This document shows positions 1 through 6,454 of a stretch of DNA of 7,676 nt, piece after piece. The notes under the pieces are model-generated. The model had not been told where the DNA came from. It did no database searches and saw nothing but the letters and a program-made list of their open reading frames with translations. Source of the stretch: Spirochaetales bacterium (GTDB taxonomy: Bacteria > Spirochaetota > Spirochaetia > Sphaerochaetales > Sphaerochaetaceae); assembly GCA_022771185.1 (NCBI GenBank), contig JALFCJ010000179.1:1-7676 (forward strand). Direction: 5' to 3'. How positions within the stretch are numbered: the first letter of the stretch is position 1; each line of letters opens with the position of its first letter. A program made the translations under genes and the position numbers.

Positions 1-163
1 CAAAAGAAAAGAAAGTGTCAATAGAAATCTGAAGAAATAATTAAATTGATGTTCAAAATAGGTGTATGATTAATTATCTTGCTTGCTTTAGAAAAAACAT
101 AGTATATAAATGACGGTTAGGAGTTGACTATATATGTTCAAGGATACATCTCTATATGGAATG
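1..163. other. Non-coding left-edge region
   Basis: No open frame of useful length crosses this stretch on either strand; stops are frequent in all frames. It is AT-rich. On the minus strand there is a perfect TTGACA hexamer (positions 21-16), whose -10 would fall off the window, and a weaker pair, TAGTCA (130-125) with TATACT (106-101) at an 18-base gap. Either could drive a gene lying to the left. This is inference only, as no such gene is visible. Confidence 0.4.
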
Positions 164-189
164 AAAAACGGGTACCACAAGGAACCCGT
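164..189 (-). terminator. Intrinsic terminator of the TerB-like gene
   Basis: Read on the minus strand, arm ACGGGT (189-184) pairs with ACCCGT (173-168), with an extra inner CC/GG pairing across an A-A mismatch. The stem is followed directly by a run of five T (168-164). It lies about 35 bases past the stop of the minus-strand TerB-like gene and has no T-run on the plus strand, so it belongs to that gene. Confidence 0.8.
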
Positions 190-223
190 CTCGCTGTAAA
201 GCAATGTAATCTATTTTATGAGC

Positions 224-676
224 TTATTTTATAAGCTTCTTAATCCAATTTTTCTCCTTGAGGGAAATCTTACCGTCTACTGCACAGATAAGCATTGCAA
301 CTACGATAATGTCTGCCTTCATCTCGTCGGAGAAGCATCCGATAAGATCGACCATGTCATCTACCATATTTTTCAGTTCTTTGTGCTCTTTTGAAAGAGA
401 CGAAAATGCTCTCTTTGCATCTTCATAGTTGATGCTGTCACCAAAGAATGCATGGAGAAGAGGATAGATAAGTGCATATTCATCTTCAGATAGCTTTCCA
501 TCTGCTGCAATTGCACCATAGATAAATGAAGCGAATATTTCTACTCCTGAGAGTCCATCTTCACTGAAAGCAGAAAGGGCAGGAATGAGTTTCATTGCCT
601 TTTCTGTCAAAACAGCTGCATATGTGTCGATATCGATATTCTCAAAGTCTTTACAAATCTTATCAAAGTCTTTCAT
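224..676 (-). CDS. TerB-like small acidic protein
   Basis: 150 residues, soluble, all-helical in appearance, with no signal peptide or membrane segment. Two similar acidic turns stand out: AADGKLSEDE at about 57-66 and AVDGKISLKE at about 132-141. Each sits at the start of a helix. This spacing is typical of the TerB/tellurite-resistance fold, where such loops can bind metal. The family turns up in tellurite operons, stress proteins and many uncharacterised contexts, so the role here is unknown; no other ter genes are nearby, which argues against a classic tellurite operon. The ATG start is supported by AAGGAA (688-683) six bases upstream. It is a single-gene unit: divergent promoter region from rho on one side and its own terminator on the other. 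Gene reality is well supported; the TerB label is a motif-level call. Confidence 0.75.
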   Translation of the reverse strand: MKDFDKICKDFENIDIDTYAAVLTEKAMKLIPALSAFSEDGLSGVEIFASFIYGAIAADGKLSEDEYALIYPLLHAFFGDSINYEDAKRAFSSLSKEHKELKNMVDDMVDLIGCFSDEMKADIIVVAMLICAVDGKISLKEKNWIKKLIK

Positions 677-696
677 TTTTATTTCCTTGTGAACTT

Positions 697-724
697 AATA
701 TCGTAATAATTTATGAAAAGGCAA
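697..724 (-). promoter_or_regulatory. Candidate promoter for the TerB-like gene
   Basis: On the minus strand, TTGCCT (724-719) and GATATT (702-697) are 16 bases apart, each matching 4 of 6 consensus bases. Transcription would start about 14 bases before the ATG and just include the AAGGAA ribosome site. A competing minus-strand pair is TTGTCA (780-775) with TATCAA (757-752) at 17 bases, which overlaps the rho -35 box. Neither is strong. Confidence 0.3.
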
Positions 725-773
725 GGAAAAATATATGTAGATTTAAAGAAGTTGATATGCTCTTCTCCAAGAG

Positions 774-802
774 TTGACAAATCCTTTTCCCATAAATAGA
801 AT
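774..802 (+). promoter_or_regulatory. rho promoter (sigma70-type)
   Basis: A perfect -35 TTGACA (774-779) is separated by 17 bases from TAGAAT (797-802), which matches 5 of 6 of the -10 consensus. The predicted start near 808-811 leaves a leader of only 12-24 bases before the TTG start codons of rho. Just upstream, CTCTT-CTCC-AAGAG (760-773) is a small inverted repeat abutting the -35, which may be chance. Confidence 0.7.
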
Positions 803-815
803 TTCCATATCAATT

Positions 816-833
816 AAGGGTTTTGAAACCCTT
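816..833 (+). promoter_or_regulatory. Inverted repeat over rho ribosome site and start
   Basis: AAGGGTTT (816-823), TG, AAACCCTT (826-833) is a perfect 8-bp palindrome with a 2-base centre. As RNA it can form a 7-bp stem (816-822 with 827-833) with a UUGA loop; a U-G pair (815/834) can extend it. The 5' arm contains the only Shine-Dalgarno-like sequence (UAAGGG). The loop contains the TTG at 823 and the 3' arm ends in the TTG at 832. It could mask rho translation or serve as a DNA operator just downstream of the promoter. The palindrome is seen directly; its function is inferred. Confidence 0.5.
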
Positions 834-2889
834 GTGTGAGTTCAATTATATCCAAGACATCACAAAATACTTAATGTTCAACGGGGTACCGATGTCCTCA
901 GACATGTTAGATGAGGCTGTGGAAGAGAAGGCAATAGCCCAACAGGATCAGCCGGAAGAAAAGAAAAAGGTTACTGTAAAGATTGCTCCCAAAAAGAGAG
1001 TATCTATTAAAAAGAAAGTCGAAACTACTGAAGAAAAAACAACAGAAGAAGCTGTAGCAACTCCTGTTGTTTCTGTAGAAGAAGATAATAAACCTCAGGA
1101 AGAGGAAGTAAAGCCAAAGAAGAGGGGAAGAAAACCTCATTCTGAAACCAATGCTGCTCCACGTCCAAGAAAGCCAAGAGCAAAGAAAAATGCCGAGGTG
1201 AACAGCAATGACGGAATGCTTCCTCTGGAAGAACCACTTGAGACTCCTGTGGAGACTGAAGTCAAAGTTGAGGCTCCTCTCTCAGTGGAAGAGATAAAAG
1301 AAGAAGTGGTGGAGAGAGAAACTCAGGAAAAGGAGGAGATTGTCGAAACTCCTGTTTCTCAGGAAGAAGCCCTGGCAGAAGAGAATCCAGATAGTCCATC
1401 ACAAGAGACACAGGGCTCCGATAATAACCTAGATAATCAGAATGGCACTGAAGAACGTTCTTACGACGGAGACAGACGCCAGGATAGAAGAGACCGCTAC
1501 AACAGAAACGACAATAGAAATAATAAGTTTAAGAACAAAAAGGACCGCAGACCTTTGGAGGATCTGCCACCAGAGATTAATCTTGATGAGAACCCGGATG
1601 CTCCACGCCTTTTTATTTCAGTCCTTACAGCTCTTTCCCTTGAGCAAGTAAGAGCCAGGGCGAGGGAAGATGGAATCCCTGAGGACGTGATACTCGACTG
1701 CAGAAAGCAGGATCTCATTGCTAAGCTCTTACGTCACCACTCCCAGATGGGTTGGGCTTTGATGGTTGAAGGCGTGTTGGAGATTCTCAACGACGGAGGC
1801 TATGGATATATAAGATATGCTGTCAACAACTATCTTGTAGGAACAGAAGATGTATATATCTCAGCTTCTATGATCAAGGCTGTAGGTCTTAAGACCGGTG
1901 ATACAGTATTGGGACAGATCAGAGCTCCAAGAGAAAACGAAAAGTCTGCCGCTGTAATCAGAGTTCTTGCTGTAAACGGCGAAGAGCCTAAGATGGCTAA
2001 GATACGTGCTCCTTTCGATACTCTTACTCCTCTCTTCCCAAATAAACGTCTGAACTTGGAAATAGAGGAAGAGGGAAAGAAGTCTGAGCTTTCTACAAGA
2101 GTCGTAGACCTTTTCTGTCCTATTGGAAAGGGGCAGAGATCTCTGATAGTCGCTCCTCCTCGTACAGGTAAGACTGTTTTGATGCAGAAGATTGCAAATG
2201 CAATCACGACAAACCACCCGGAAGTAATACTAATGGTTCTTCTGGTAGACGAGAGACCTGAAGAAGTCACAGACATGAGAAGAAATGTAAAGGCTGAAGT
2301 AATTGCTTCTACCTTTGATGAGCAGGCTACCCACCACGTCCAGGTTGCCGAAATGGTCATCGAAAAGGCAAAGAGACTTGTCGAGTATAAGAAGGATGTA
2401 GTTATTCTTCTGGACTCTATCACAAGACTTGCCAGAGCTTATAACCAGACGGTGCCCGCTTCAGGTAAGATCCTCTCCGGTGGTGTGGACTCCAATGCCC
2501 TCCATAAGCCAAAGAGATTTTTCGGAGCTGCAAGAAATATTGAAGAAGGTGGAAGCCTCACCATTATATCTACAGCACTTATTGAAACTGGAAGCAGAAT
2601 GGATGAAGTCATCTTTGAGGAGTTCAAGGGTACAGGTAACAACGAAATAATTCTTGATAGAAAGATGGCAGACAATAGAAAGTTCCCTGCTATCAACATC
2701 AAAAAATCCGGAACAAGAAGAGACGACTTGTTGCTGGATGAGACTACTCTTGCCAGAGCATTCCTCCTCCGTTCCTCATTTGGTAACCTTGATGATATCG
2801 ACATGTCTGTTGACATCATTGACAAAATGAGGAAAACAAACAACAATAAGGAGTTCCTCAACATGATGAATACTCCGTTGAGAACATGA
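823..2889 (+). CDS. rho: Transcription termination factor Rho, extended
   Basis: Hexameric RNA helicase that ends transcription. The C-terminal ~425 residues are canonical: Rho_N helical domain about 263-305, cold-shock-type RNA-binding domain from about 309 (GYGYIR at 326-331), Walker A APPRTGKT 444-451 with K450, DERPEEV 476-482, Walker B VVILLD 526-531, then the Q/R-loop region and a conserved end. E. coli Rho is 419 residues; this has 688 codons. The surplus is residues 1-260, a low-complexity segment with Glu/Lys-rich stretches, three TPV-type repeats (80-82, 141-143, 176-178), an AT-hook-like RGRKP (101-105), RPRKPR (114-119) and an Arg/Asn/Asp-rich tail (212-244). Start choice is uncertain: these coordinates use the first TTG. 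The TTG at 832 is better spaced from UAAGGG (815-820), and the ATG at 892 has GGGG upstream. An in-frame stop at 793 bounds the frame. Possibly co-transcribed with rpmE. Confidence 0.97.
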   Translation: MKPLCEFNYIQDITKYLMFNGVPMSSDMLDEAVEEKAIAQQDQPEEKKKVTVKIAPKKRVSIKKKVETTEEKTTEEAVATPVVSVEEDNKPQEEEVKPKKRGRKPHSETNAAPRPRKPRAKKNAEVNSNDGMLPLEEPLETPVETEVKVEAPLSVEEIKEEVVERETQEKEEIVETPVSQEEALAEENPDSPSQETQGSDNNLDNQNGTEERSYDGDRRQDRRDRYNRNDNRNNKFKNKKDRRPLEDLPPEINLDENPDAPRLFISVLTALSLEQVRARAREDGIPEDVILDCRKQDLIAKLLRHHSQMGWALMVEGVLEILNDGGYGYIRYAVNNYLVGTEDVYISASMIKAVGLKTGDTVLGQIRAPRENEKSAAVIRVLAVNGEEPKMAKIRAPFDTLTPLFPNKRLNLEIEEEGKKSELSTRVVDLFCPIGKGQRSLIVAPPRTGKTVLMQKIANAITTNHPEVILMVLLVDERPEEVTDMRRNVKAEVIASTFDEQATHHVQVAEMVIEKAKRLVEYKKDVVILLDSITRLARAYNQTVPASGKILSGGVDSNALHKPKRFFGAARNIEEGGSLTIISTALIETGSRMDEVIFEEFKGTGNNEIILDRKMADNRKFPAINIKKSGTRRDDLLLDETTLARAFLLRSSFGNLDDIDMSVDIIDKMRKTNNNKEFLNMMNTPLRT

Positions 2890-2926
2890 TTTGAAATTCC
2901 TTGTCTGTGAAAGCAGGCAAATATAT

Positions 2927-2932
2927 AAGGAG
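2927..2932 (+). promoter_or_regulatory. rpmE ribosome binding site
   Basis: AAGGAG lies nine bases before the ATG at 2942. It fixes the rpmE start and excludes the longer frame beginning at the TTG at 2891, whose extra 17 residues do not resemble L31 proteins. Confidence 0.85.
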
Positions 2933-2941
2933 AAAACCGAT

Positions 2942-3148
2942 ATGAAACAGGGCATCCACCCAAATTACGAGCTGAAGGAAATCCGCTGCTCATGTGGCAA
3001 CGTGATTAAGACAAAGACAACTGCAAAGAGCCTTAGCGTTGAAATCTGCTCTGCTTGCCATCCTTTCTTCACAGGAACACAGAAGCTTGTGGACACAACA
3101 GGAAGAGTCGAGAGATTCAACAAGAGATACGGAAGAGTCAGCAAGTAA
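2942..3148 (+). CDS. rpmE: 50S ribosomal protein L31 (zinc type)
   Basis: 68 residues, the usual L31 length, starting MKQGIHPNY, the family's hallmark N-terminus. It carries the zinc-ribbon cysteines C16, C18, C36 and C39 (CSCG and CSACHPFFTG), so it is the zinc-binding C+ form rather than the zinc-free paralogue. L31 sits in the large subunit at the central protuberance and bridges to the small subunit. The gene follows rho by 52 bases with no terminator between, and ends 20 bases before a strong intrinsic terminator, so it probably shares the rho transcript. The rho-rpmE neighbourhood is common in bacteria. C+ L31 is often zinc-responsive in other species, but no Zur-like operator is evident here. 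Confidence 0.97.
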   Translation: MKQGIHPNYELKEIRCSCGNVIKTKTTAKSLSVEICSACHPFFTGTQKLVDTTGRVERFNKRYGRVSK

Positions 3149-3168
3149 GCTACAGTATTCTGAATATG

Positions 3169-3193
3169 CCGCAGGTGAACCCTGCGGTTTTTT
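3169..3193 (+). terminator. Intrinsic terminator after rpmE
   Basis: Stem CCGCAGG (3169-3175) pairs perfectly with CCTGCGG (3181-3187) around a five-base loop and is followed at once by six T (3188-3193). It closes the rho-rpmE unit and separates it from the downstream operon. Confidence 0.93.
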
Positions 3194-3306
3194 AACGCCT
3201 TATATTTTATTTATTCACTTTTATCCAATTCTGTTAATCATTATATTATTGTGAATTAATAAAAAAATTCTTTCCTTTTAGCCAAAAGCATTGGATACTT
3301 CTTCTT
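3194..3306 (+). promoter_or_regulatory. AT-rich gap presumed to hold operon promoter
   Basis: About 110 strongly AT-rich bases lie between the rpmE terminator and the next gene, so a promoter for the five-gene operon must lie here. I cannot fix it. TATATT (3242-3247) is a fair -10 but has only T-rich sequence where the -35 should be; GATACT (3294-3299) would give an almost leaderless message. Confidence 0.35.
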
Positions 3307-3311
3307 AGGAG
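3307..3311 (+). promoter_or_regulatory. Ribosome site deciding the GHMP gene start
   Basis: AGGAG is only one base from the GTG at 3313 but seven bases from the TTG at 3319. The TTG is therefore the better initiator, shortening the protein by two residues. Confidence 0.6.
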
Positions 3312-3318
3312 CGTGCAT

Positions 3319-4470
3319 TTGGTCGATCAGGTTGAAAATCATAAAAAAGAATTTGGAGAGGCTCCTGTCCTTTCCTTTGAGGTTCCACAACCGACTGTTT
3401 TAATTGGTCAGTTTTCGGACTTGATTGAGTCTCGTAGTTTGCTATGCCTCACAGATCAAGGCCTCAGCATGTCTTTCTCTCCCAGATCGGACAATGTAAT
3501 AAGGATAGTTAATACAGTAAGACAAGACAAAAAGAAGTTTACATATCCAAATATAAAATACAGACGTGAAGATCGTTGGGCCAACGCTGTAAAGGCAGTA
3601 ATGTATGAACTGGCTAAAGAGAACATAAAGATAGGAGGATATAACATCCTTATATCGGGGCGCGGTGCCGGAGCAGATTCCTGGAGTCTTACTTCTTCTC
3701 TATATTTCGGGACACTCTACGGAATTTCAAAACTAGAGAATCTAAATCTTTCTAAAGGAAAAATCCTTGAAATATCTAAGAAAGCAAATTCTTTCTCCCC
3801 ATCTAATCAGGCTAGAGTCAGAGACCTTTGGATATTAATTAATGCCAAGCCCGGAAAAATATATCTTTGGTCTGAAAAAAAAGAGGAAGGTGAAGAGATA
3901 GTTTATGAAGGAAACGGGCAGAAATCATTTATCGTTTCCTCCGCTCTTCCTTTCTCTGTACTTACTCCTGAAGAAGATGAGTTTAGAATAGAAGCCAAAG
4001 AAGTGTTGGCTTCTATGGAGAGTAAATCCGTCAATCTCTCCGATATTAGAAGACTTACGGAGAAAGAAGCCAGAACCATGGCGTCACGATATCCCGATAG
4101 GGAGAGAAGGTGCCTTACTCATCTTGTTGTGGAGAATGAATGCTGTCAGAAGGCTAAAGAAGCCATTGAAAAAAAAGATCTGACATCTTTTGGAAAGATA
4201 CTATTCTCTCTTCAGAGATCCATAGTGGAGAATGCAGAGCTATCCAGTCCTGAGCTGGATTGGATATGGCGACGTGGACAAGAGTGCGATGGCGTCCTTG
4301 GCCTCTGTCTAATAGGATTAGGAATTGCAGGTTCTTTCTTGGCAGTCGTTGACGGTCGAGCCTCCAATCTATATGCTCGAAAGGAAGAGGAGTATGAAAG
4401 GATATTTGGGTTCAGGTCTACAATTCGTCCATTCATACCTCTTGGATCACCTTTTGAGGAAAGGCAATAG
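3319..4470 (+). CDS. Degenerate galactokinase-like GHMP protein
   Basis: About 383 residues, close to galactokinase length, cytoplasmic. The architecture follows galactokinase: an N-terminal VLIG segment (27-30), a glycine/serine loop (112-127), an arginine-rich RERR...THLVVEN stretch (263-273), an SSPELDWI segment near 309-316, and a glycine-rich GLCLIGLGIAGS (328-339) where the family has GARMTGAGFGGC. Key residues are altered. Where galactokinases have GRxNLIGEHTD this has QPTVLIGQFSD (24-34), losing Arg, Glu and His. The GLSSSAA ATP loop is replaced by GRGAGADSWSLTSS. The catalytic Asp of the MDQ motif appears as Asn in SNQ (162-164). I infer a non-catalytic or repurposed relative, not a working galactokinase; no other sugar gene is nearby. 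It is first in the operon and its TAG abuts the surE ATG. A GTG at 3313 is the alternative start. Family call is moderate; loss of activity is inference from hand alignment. Confidence 0.7.
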   Translation: MVDQVENHKKEFGEAPVLSFEVPQPTVLIGQFSDLIESRSLLCLTDQGLSMSFSPRSDNVIRIVNTVRQDKKKFTYPNIKYRREDRWANAVKAVMYELAKENIKIGGYNILISGRGAGADSWSLTSSLYFGTLYGISKLENLNLSKGKILEISKKANSFSPSNQARVRDLWILINAKPGKIYLWSEKKEEGEEIVYEGNGQKSFIVSSALPFSVLTPEEDEFRIEAKEVLASMESKSVNLSDIRRLTEKEARTMASRYPDRERRCLTHLVVENECCQKAKEAIEKKDLTSFGKILFSLQRSIVENAELSSPELDWIWRRGQECDGVLGLCLIGLGIAGSFLAVVDGRASNLYARKEEEYERIFGFRSTIRPFIPLGSPFEERQ

Positions 4471-5220
4471 ATGCGAATTCTTATTTCTAACGATGACGGA
4501 TTCATGAGAGAAGGAATCCGTACACTTGAAGCTGCGCTTACCAGGCACGGCCACGATGTATATTCAGTTGCTCCACATACAGAGCAGAGTGCAAAGTCTC
4601 ATTCCATGACAGTCCTTGGTTCTGTCACTATTTGGAAGCATGATGACCATCACTATTCGTTGGAGGGTACTCCTGCAGACTGTATTATTTATTCTTTAAA
4701 ATCAGGACTACTGCCAGAGAAGCCTGAAGTAATTATTGGTGGAATAAACCATGGATATAACCTCTCTTCAGATACCATTTACTCTGGAACTTGCGGGGTA
4801 GCCAGACAGGGAGCCATGTATGGCATCCCAAGTATCGCAATATCCTGTATGTGTGATGAAAACGGAGATTTTGATTTTGAGACTCCAGCAGAGTATTTGG
4901 CGTCCAACATAGAGTACTTTGCTAGTTCTCTCGTAGGAGCAGAAGCTTTCCTGAATATTAATTTTCCTCCTCATTGGAATGGAAAAGTGGAGAAGGCATC
5001 TCTTGGAGTAATCCACTATGAGGACCAGTTTACTGTGAAAGAGAGAGGGAGCAAAATAAGCGTAAAAACCAGTGGATGCAATATGACAGCAGTTCCATCT
5101 CCGGAGAGCCAGGGATATGATATGGATAGTATCGTCACTGAGCGGGGCTCTGCATCCATTACTTTTGTTGAAATAACCCCTGGTTATGACAAAGAAAGAA
5201 TGGTCAACCTCAAAGTGTAA
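4471..5220 (+). CDS. surE: 5'/3'-nucleotidase SurE
   Basis: 249 residues, normal for SurE. Metal-dependent phosphatase that removes phosphate from nucleoside monophosphates (and in some species exopolyphosphate); cytoplasmic, usually a dimer or tetramer. The metal-site motif SNDDG is at 6-10 (D8, D9). The serine of the next ligand group lies in APHTEQSAKSHSMT (S40), and the asparagine ligand sits in GINHGYN (N93/N97 region, 91-97). YSGTCGVARQGA (104-115) matches the family's YSGTxxAAxEGA signature. All expected ligands are present, so it should be active. The start ATG follows the stop of the preceding gene with no gap, and GAGGAAAGG (4456-4464) lies inside that gene, implying coupled translation. 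A 64-base gap separates it from nifS. Confidence 0.96.
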   Translation: MRILISNDDGFMREGIRTLEAALTRHGHDVYSVAPHTEQSAKSHSMTVLGSVTIWKHDDHHYSLEGTPADCIIYSLKSGLLPEKPEVIIGGINHGYNLSSDTIYSGTCGVARQGAMYGIPSIAISCMCDENGDFDFETPAEYLASNIEYFASSLVGAEAFLNINFPPHWNGKVEKASLGVIHYEDQFTVKERGSKISVKTSGCNMTAVPSPESQGYDMDSIVTERGSASITFVEITPGYDKERMVNLKV

Positions 5221-5233
5221 GTTATAGCTAACC

Positions 5234-5252
5234 TTGACGAGGAATGAGTCAA
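5234..5252 (+). promoter_or_regulatory. Inverted repeat upstream of nifS
   Basis: TTGAC (5234-5238), nine bases, then GTCAA (5248-5252) form an operator-like inverted repeat in the 64-base surE-nifS gap. The left arm plus the next base (TTGACG) resembles a -35 box, and TATAAA (5265-5270) a -10, but the 25-base gap is too wide for a standard promoter. A 5-bp repeat can occur by chance. Confidence 0.25.
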
Positions 5253-5284
5253 AGAATTACCTTTTATAAAGAAGGAAAAACAAT

Positions 5285-6451
5285 ATGGATAGGATTGTCT
5301 ATCTTGACAACAACGCCACGACTCAAATGGCTAAGGAAGTCATAGAGATCATGGCTGAAAATGCCGACCTTTATGGAAATGCATCCAGCATGCATACTCT
5401 TGGTCGCTCTTCTTTTACAGCAATAGAGTGGGCCAGAGGAGAGGTTGCGGCACTTATAGATTCGGATCCCGGAGAGATTTATTTCGTCTCCGGTGCCTCA
5501 GAAGCCAATAACACGGTGTTCAATGTCTTTAGAGACAGGATCGATGCCGGAAACAAAAGGAATAGAATACTTTTGTCTTCCGTCGAGCATCCAGCATCAA
5601 TTGAGACAATGAAGTATCTTGTTTCAAAAGGCTACAAAGTTGAAACAGTTCCTGTGGACAGTGTTGGAGAGCTGAAGATTGACGAGCTGGAAAGAATGAT
5701 GGATGAAGATGTGTGCCTGGTGTCTGTAATGACAGGTAACAATGAGTCTGGAGTCATTCAGCCTGTTAAGAAAGCTTCAGAAATAGCCCATAAGTATGGT
5801 GCATATTTCCACACTGACGCCACTCAGGCAATTGGAAAGATTCCTGTGTCTGTTAAAGAAATCGGGGCGGATTATCTTTCTATGTCAGCCCATAAGTTCT
5901 ATGGACCTAAAGGAATCGGAGTCTTGTATGCCAAGAAGGGTGTACCACTCTCTCCATTTGTACACGGAGGCCACCAGGAAAAAGGTTATAGGGCAGGTAC
6001 TTATAACAATCAGGCCATTATAGGCATGGGGAAGGCTGCAGAGCTGGCAAGAGTAAACTTACAGAGTGAACACGACGAGCTTTGGAGATTGAGAGAGAAG
6101 CTTAGAAAGGGAATTGAAGAGAGAGTTCCAAATGTGGTTATTAACGGCACTAATGATGAAAAGAAGTGCCTACCTGGAACTTTAAATGTCTCTTTCCCCT
6201 CAGCCGAGGGTGAGTCTATCCTCCTGTACTTGGATATGGAGGGAATAGAAGTTTCAACAGGAAGTGCCTGTGCTTCAGGTTCCTTGGAGCCTAGCTATGT
6301 ACTTCTTGCTGCAGGAGTGGGTGTGGAATTGGCTCATGGTTCCATCAGATTCTCTCTTGGTAGGTATAACACAGATGAAGATGTGGATTATACTTTAGAG
6401 AAACTTCCTCCGATTATTAAGAAAATCAGAGAAATGAGCACAAGGAAGTGA
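5285..6451 (+). CDS. nifS: Cysteine desulfurase NifS/IscS type
   Basis: 388 residues, usual for group I cysteine desulfurases. PLP enzyme that turns L-cysteine into alanine and a protein-bound persulfide, giving sulfur to NifU for Fe-S clusters. The N-terminus has YLDNNATT (6-13). H102 in SVEHP is the ring-stacking histidine; D178 and Q181 in HTDATQ contact the cofactor; K204 in SAHKFYGPKG forms the Schiff base; C329 in STGSACASGSLEPS is the persulfide cysteine on the mobile loop. All are intact. The ATG has AAGGAAA (5272-5278) six to seven bases upstream. It is followed after three bases by nifU, a standard functional pair. With a dedicated NifU and no nitrogenase genes in view, general Fe-S assembly is more likely than nitrogen fixation. 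Confidence 0.96.
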   Translation: MDRIVYLDNNATTQMAKEVIEIMAENADLYGNASSMHTLGRSSFTAIEWARGEVAALIDSDPGEIYFVSGASEANNTVFNVFRDRIDAGNKRNRILLSSVEHPASIETMKYLVSKGYKVETVPVDSVGELKIDELERMMDEDVCLVSVMTGNNESGVIQPVKKASEIAHKYGAYFHTDATQAIGKIPVSVKEIGADYLSMSAHKFYGPKGIGVLYAKKGVPLSPFVHGGHQEKGYRAGTYNNQAIIGMGKAAELARVNLQSEHDELWRLREKLRKGIEERVPNVVINGTNDEKKCLPGTLNVSFPSAEGESILLYLDMEGIEVSTGSACASGSLEPSYVLLAAGVGVELAHGSIRFSLGRYNTDEDVDYTLEKLPPIIKKIREMSTRK

Positions 6452-6454
6452 AAT

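Noticed and set aside
124..150. Possible plus-strand promoter TTGACT with TACATC
   Set aside because: Spacing is only 15 bases, the -10 is poor, and nothing on the plus strand follows; it would run into the end of a minus-strand gene.
221..237. Inverted repeat AGCTTAT-TTT-ATAAGCT at the TerB-like gene stop
   Set aside because: No T-run on either side and AT-rich; the terminator at 164-189 explains transcription end better.
595..777. 60-codon plus-strand frame before rho
   Set aside because: Overlaps the TerB-like gene antisense and runs through both promoter elements; no coding character.
1830..2423. 197-codon open frame on the minus strand across rho
   Set aside because: It lies antisense to the strongly conserved Rho ATPase core, has Ser/Thr-rich composition typical of a shadow frame, and shows no recognisable domain or ribosome site.
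2891..2941. Extended TTG start for rpmE giving 85 residues
   Set aside because: AAGGAG at 2927-2932 and the conserved MKQGIHPNY start place initiation at 2942.
2439..2993. 184-codon minus-strand frame over the rho end and rpmE start
   Set aside because: Antisense to conserved rho codons and the rpmE ribosome site; no family resemblance.
3319..4470. Functional galactokinase (galK)
   Set aside because: Substrate and catalytic motifs do not match, and no galT, galE or sugar transporter is nearby; I keep only the family-level call.
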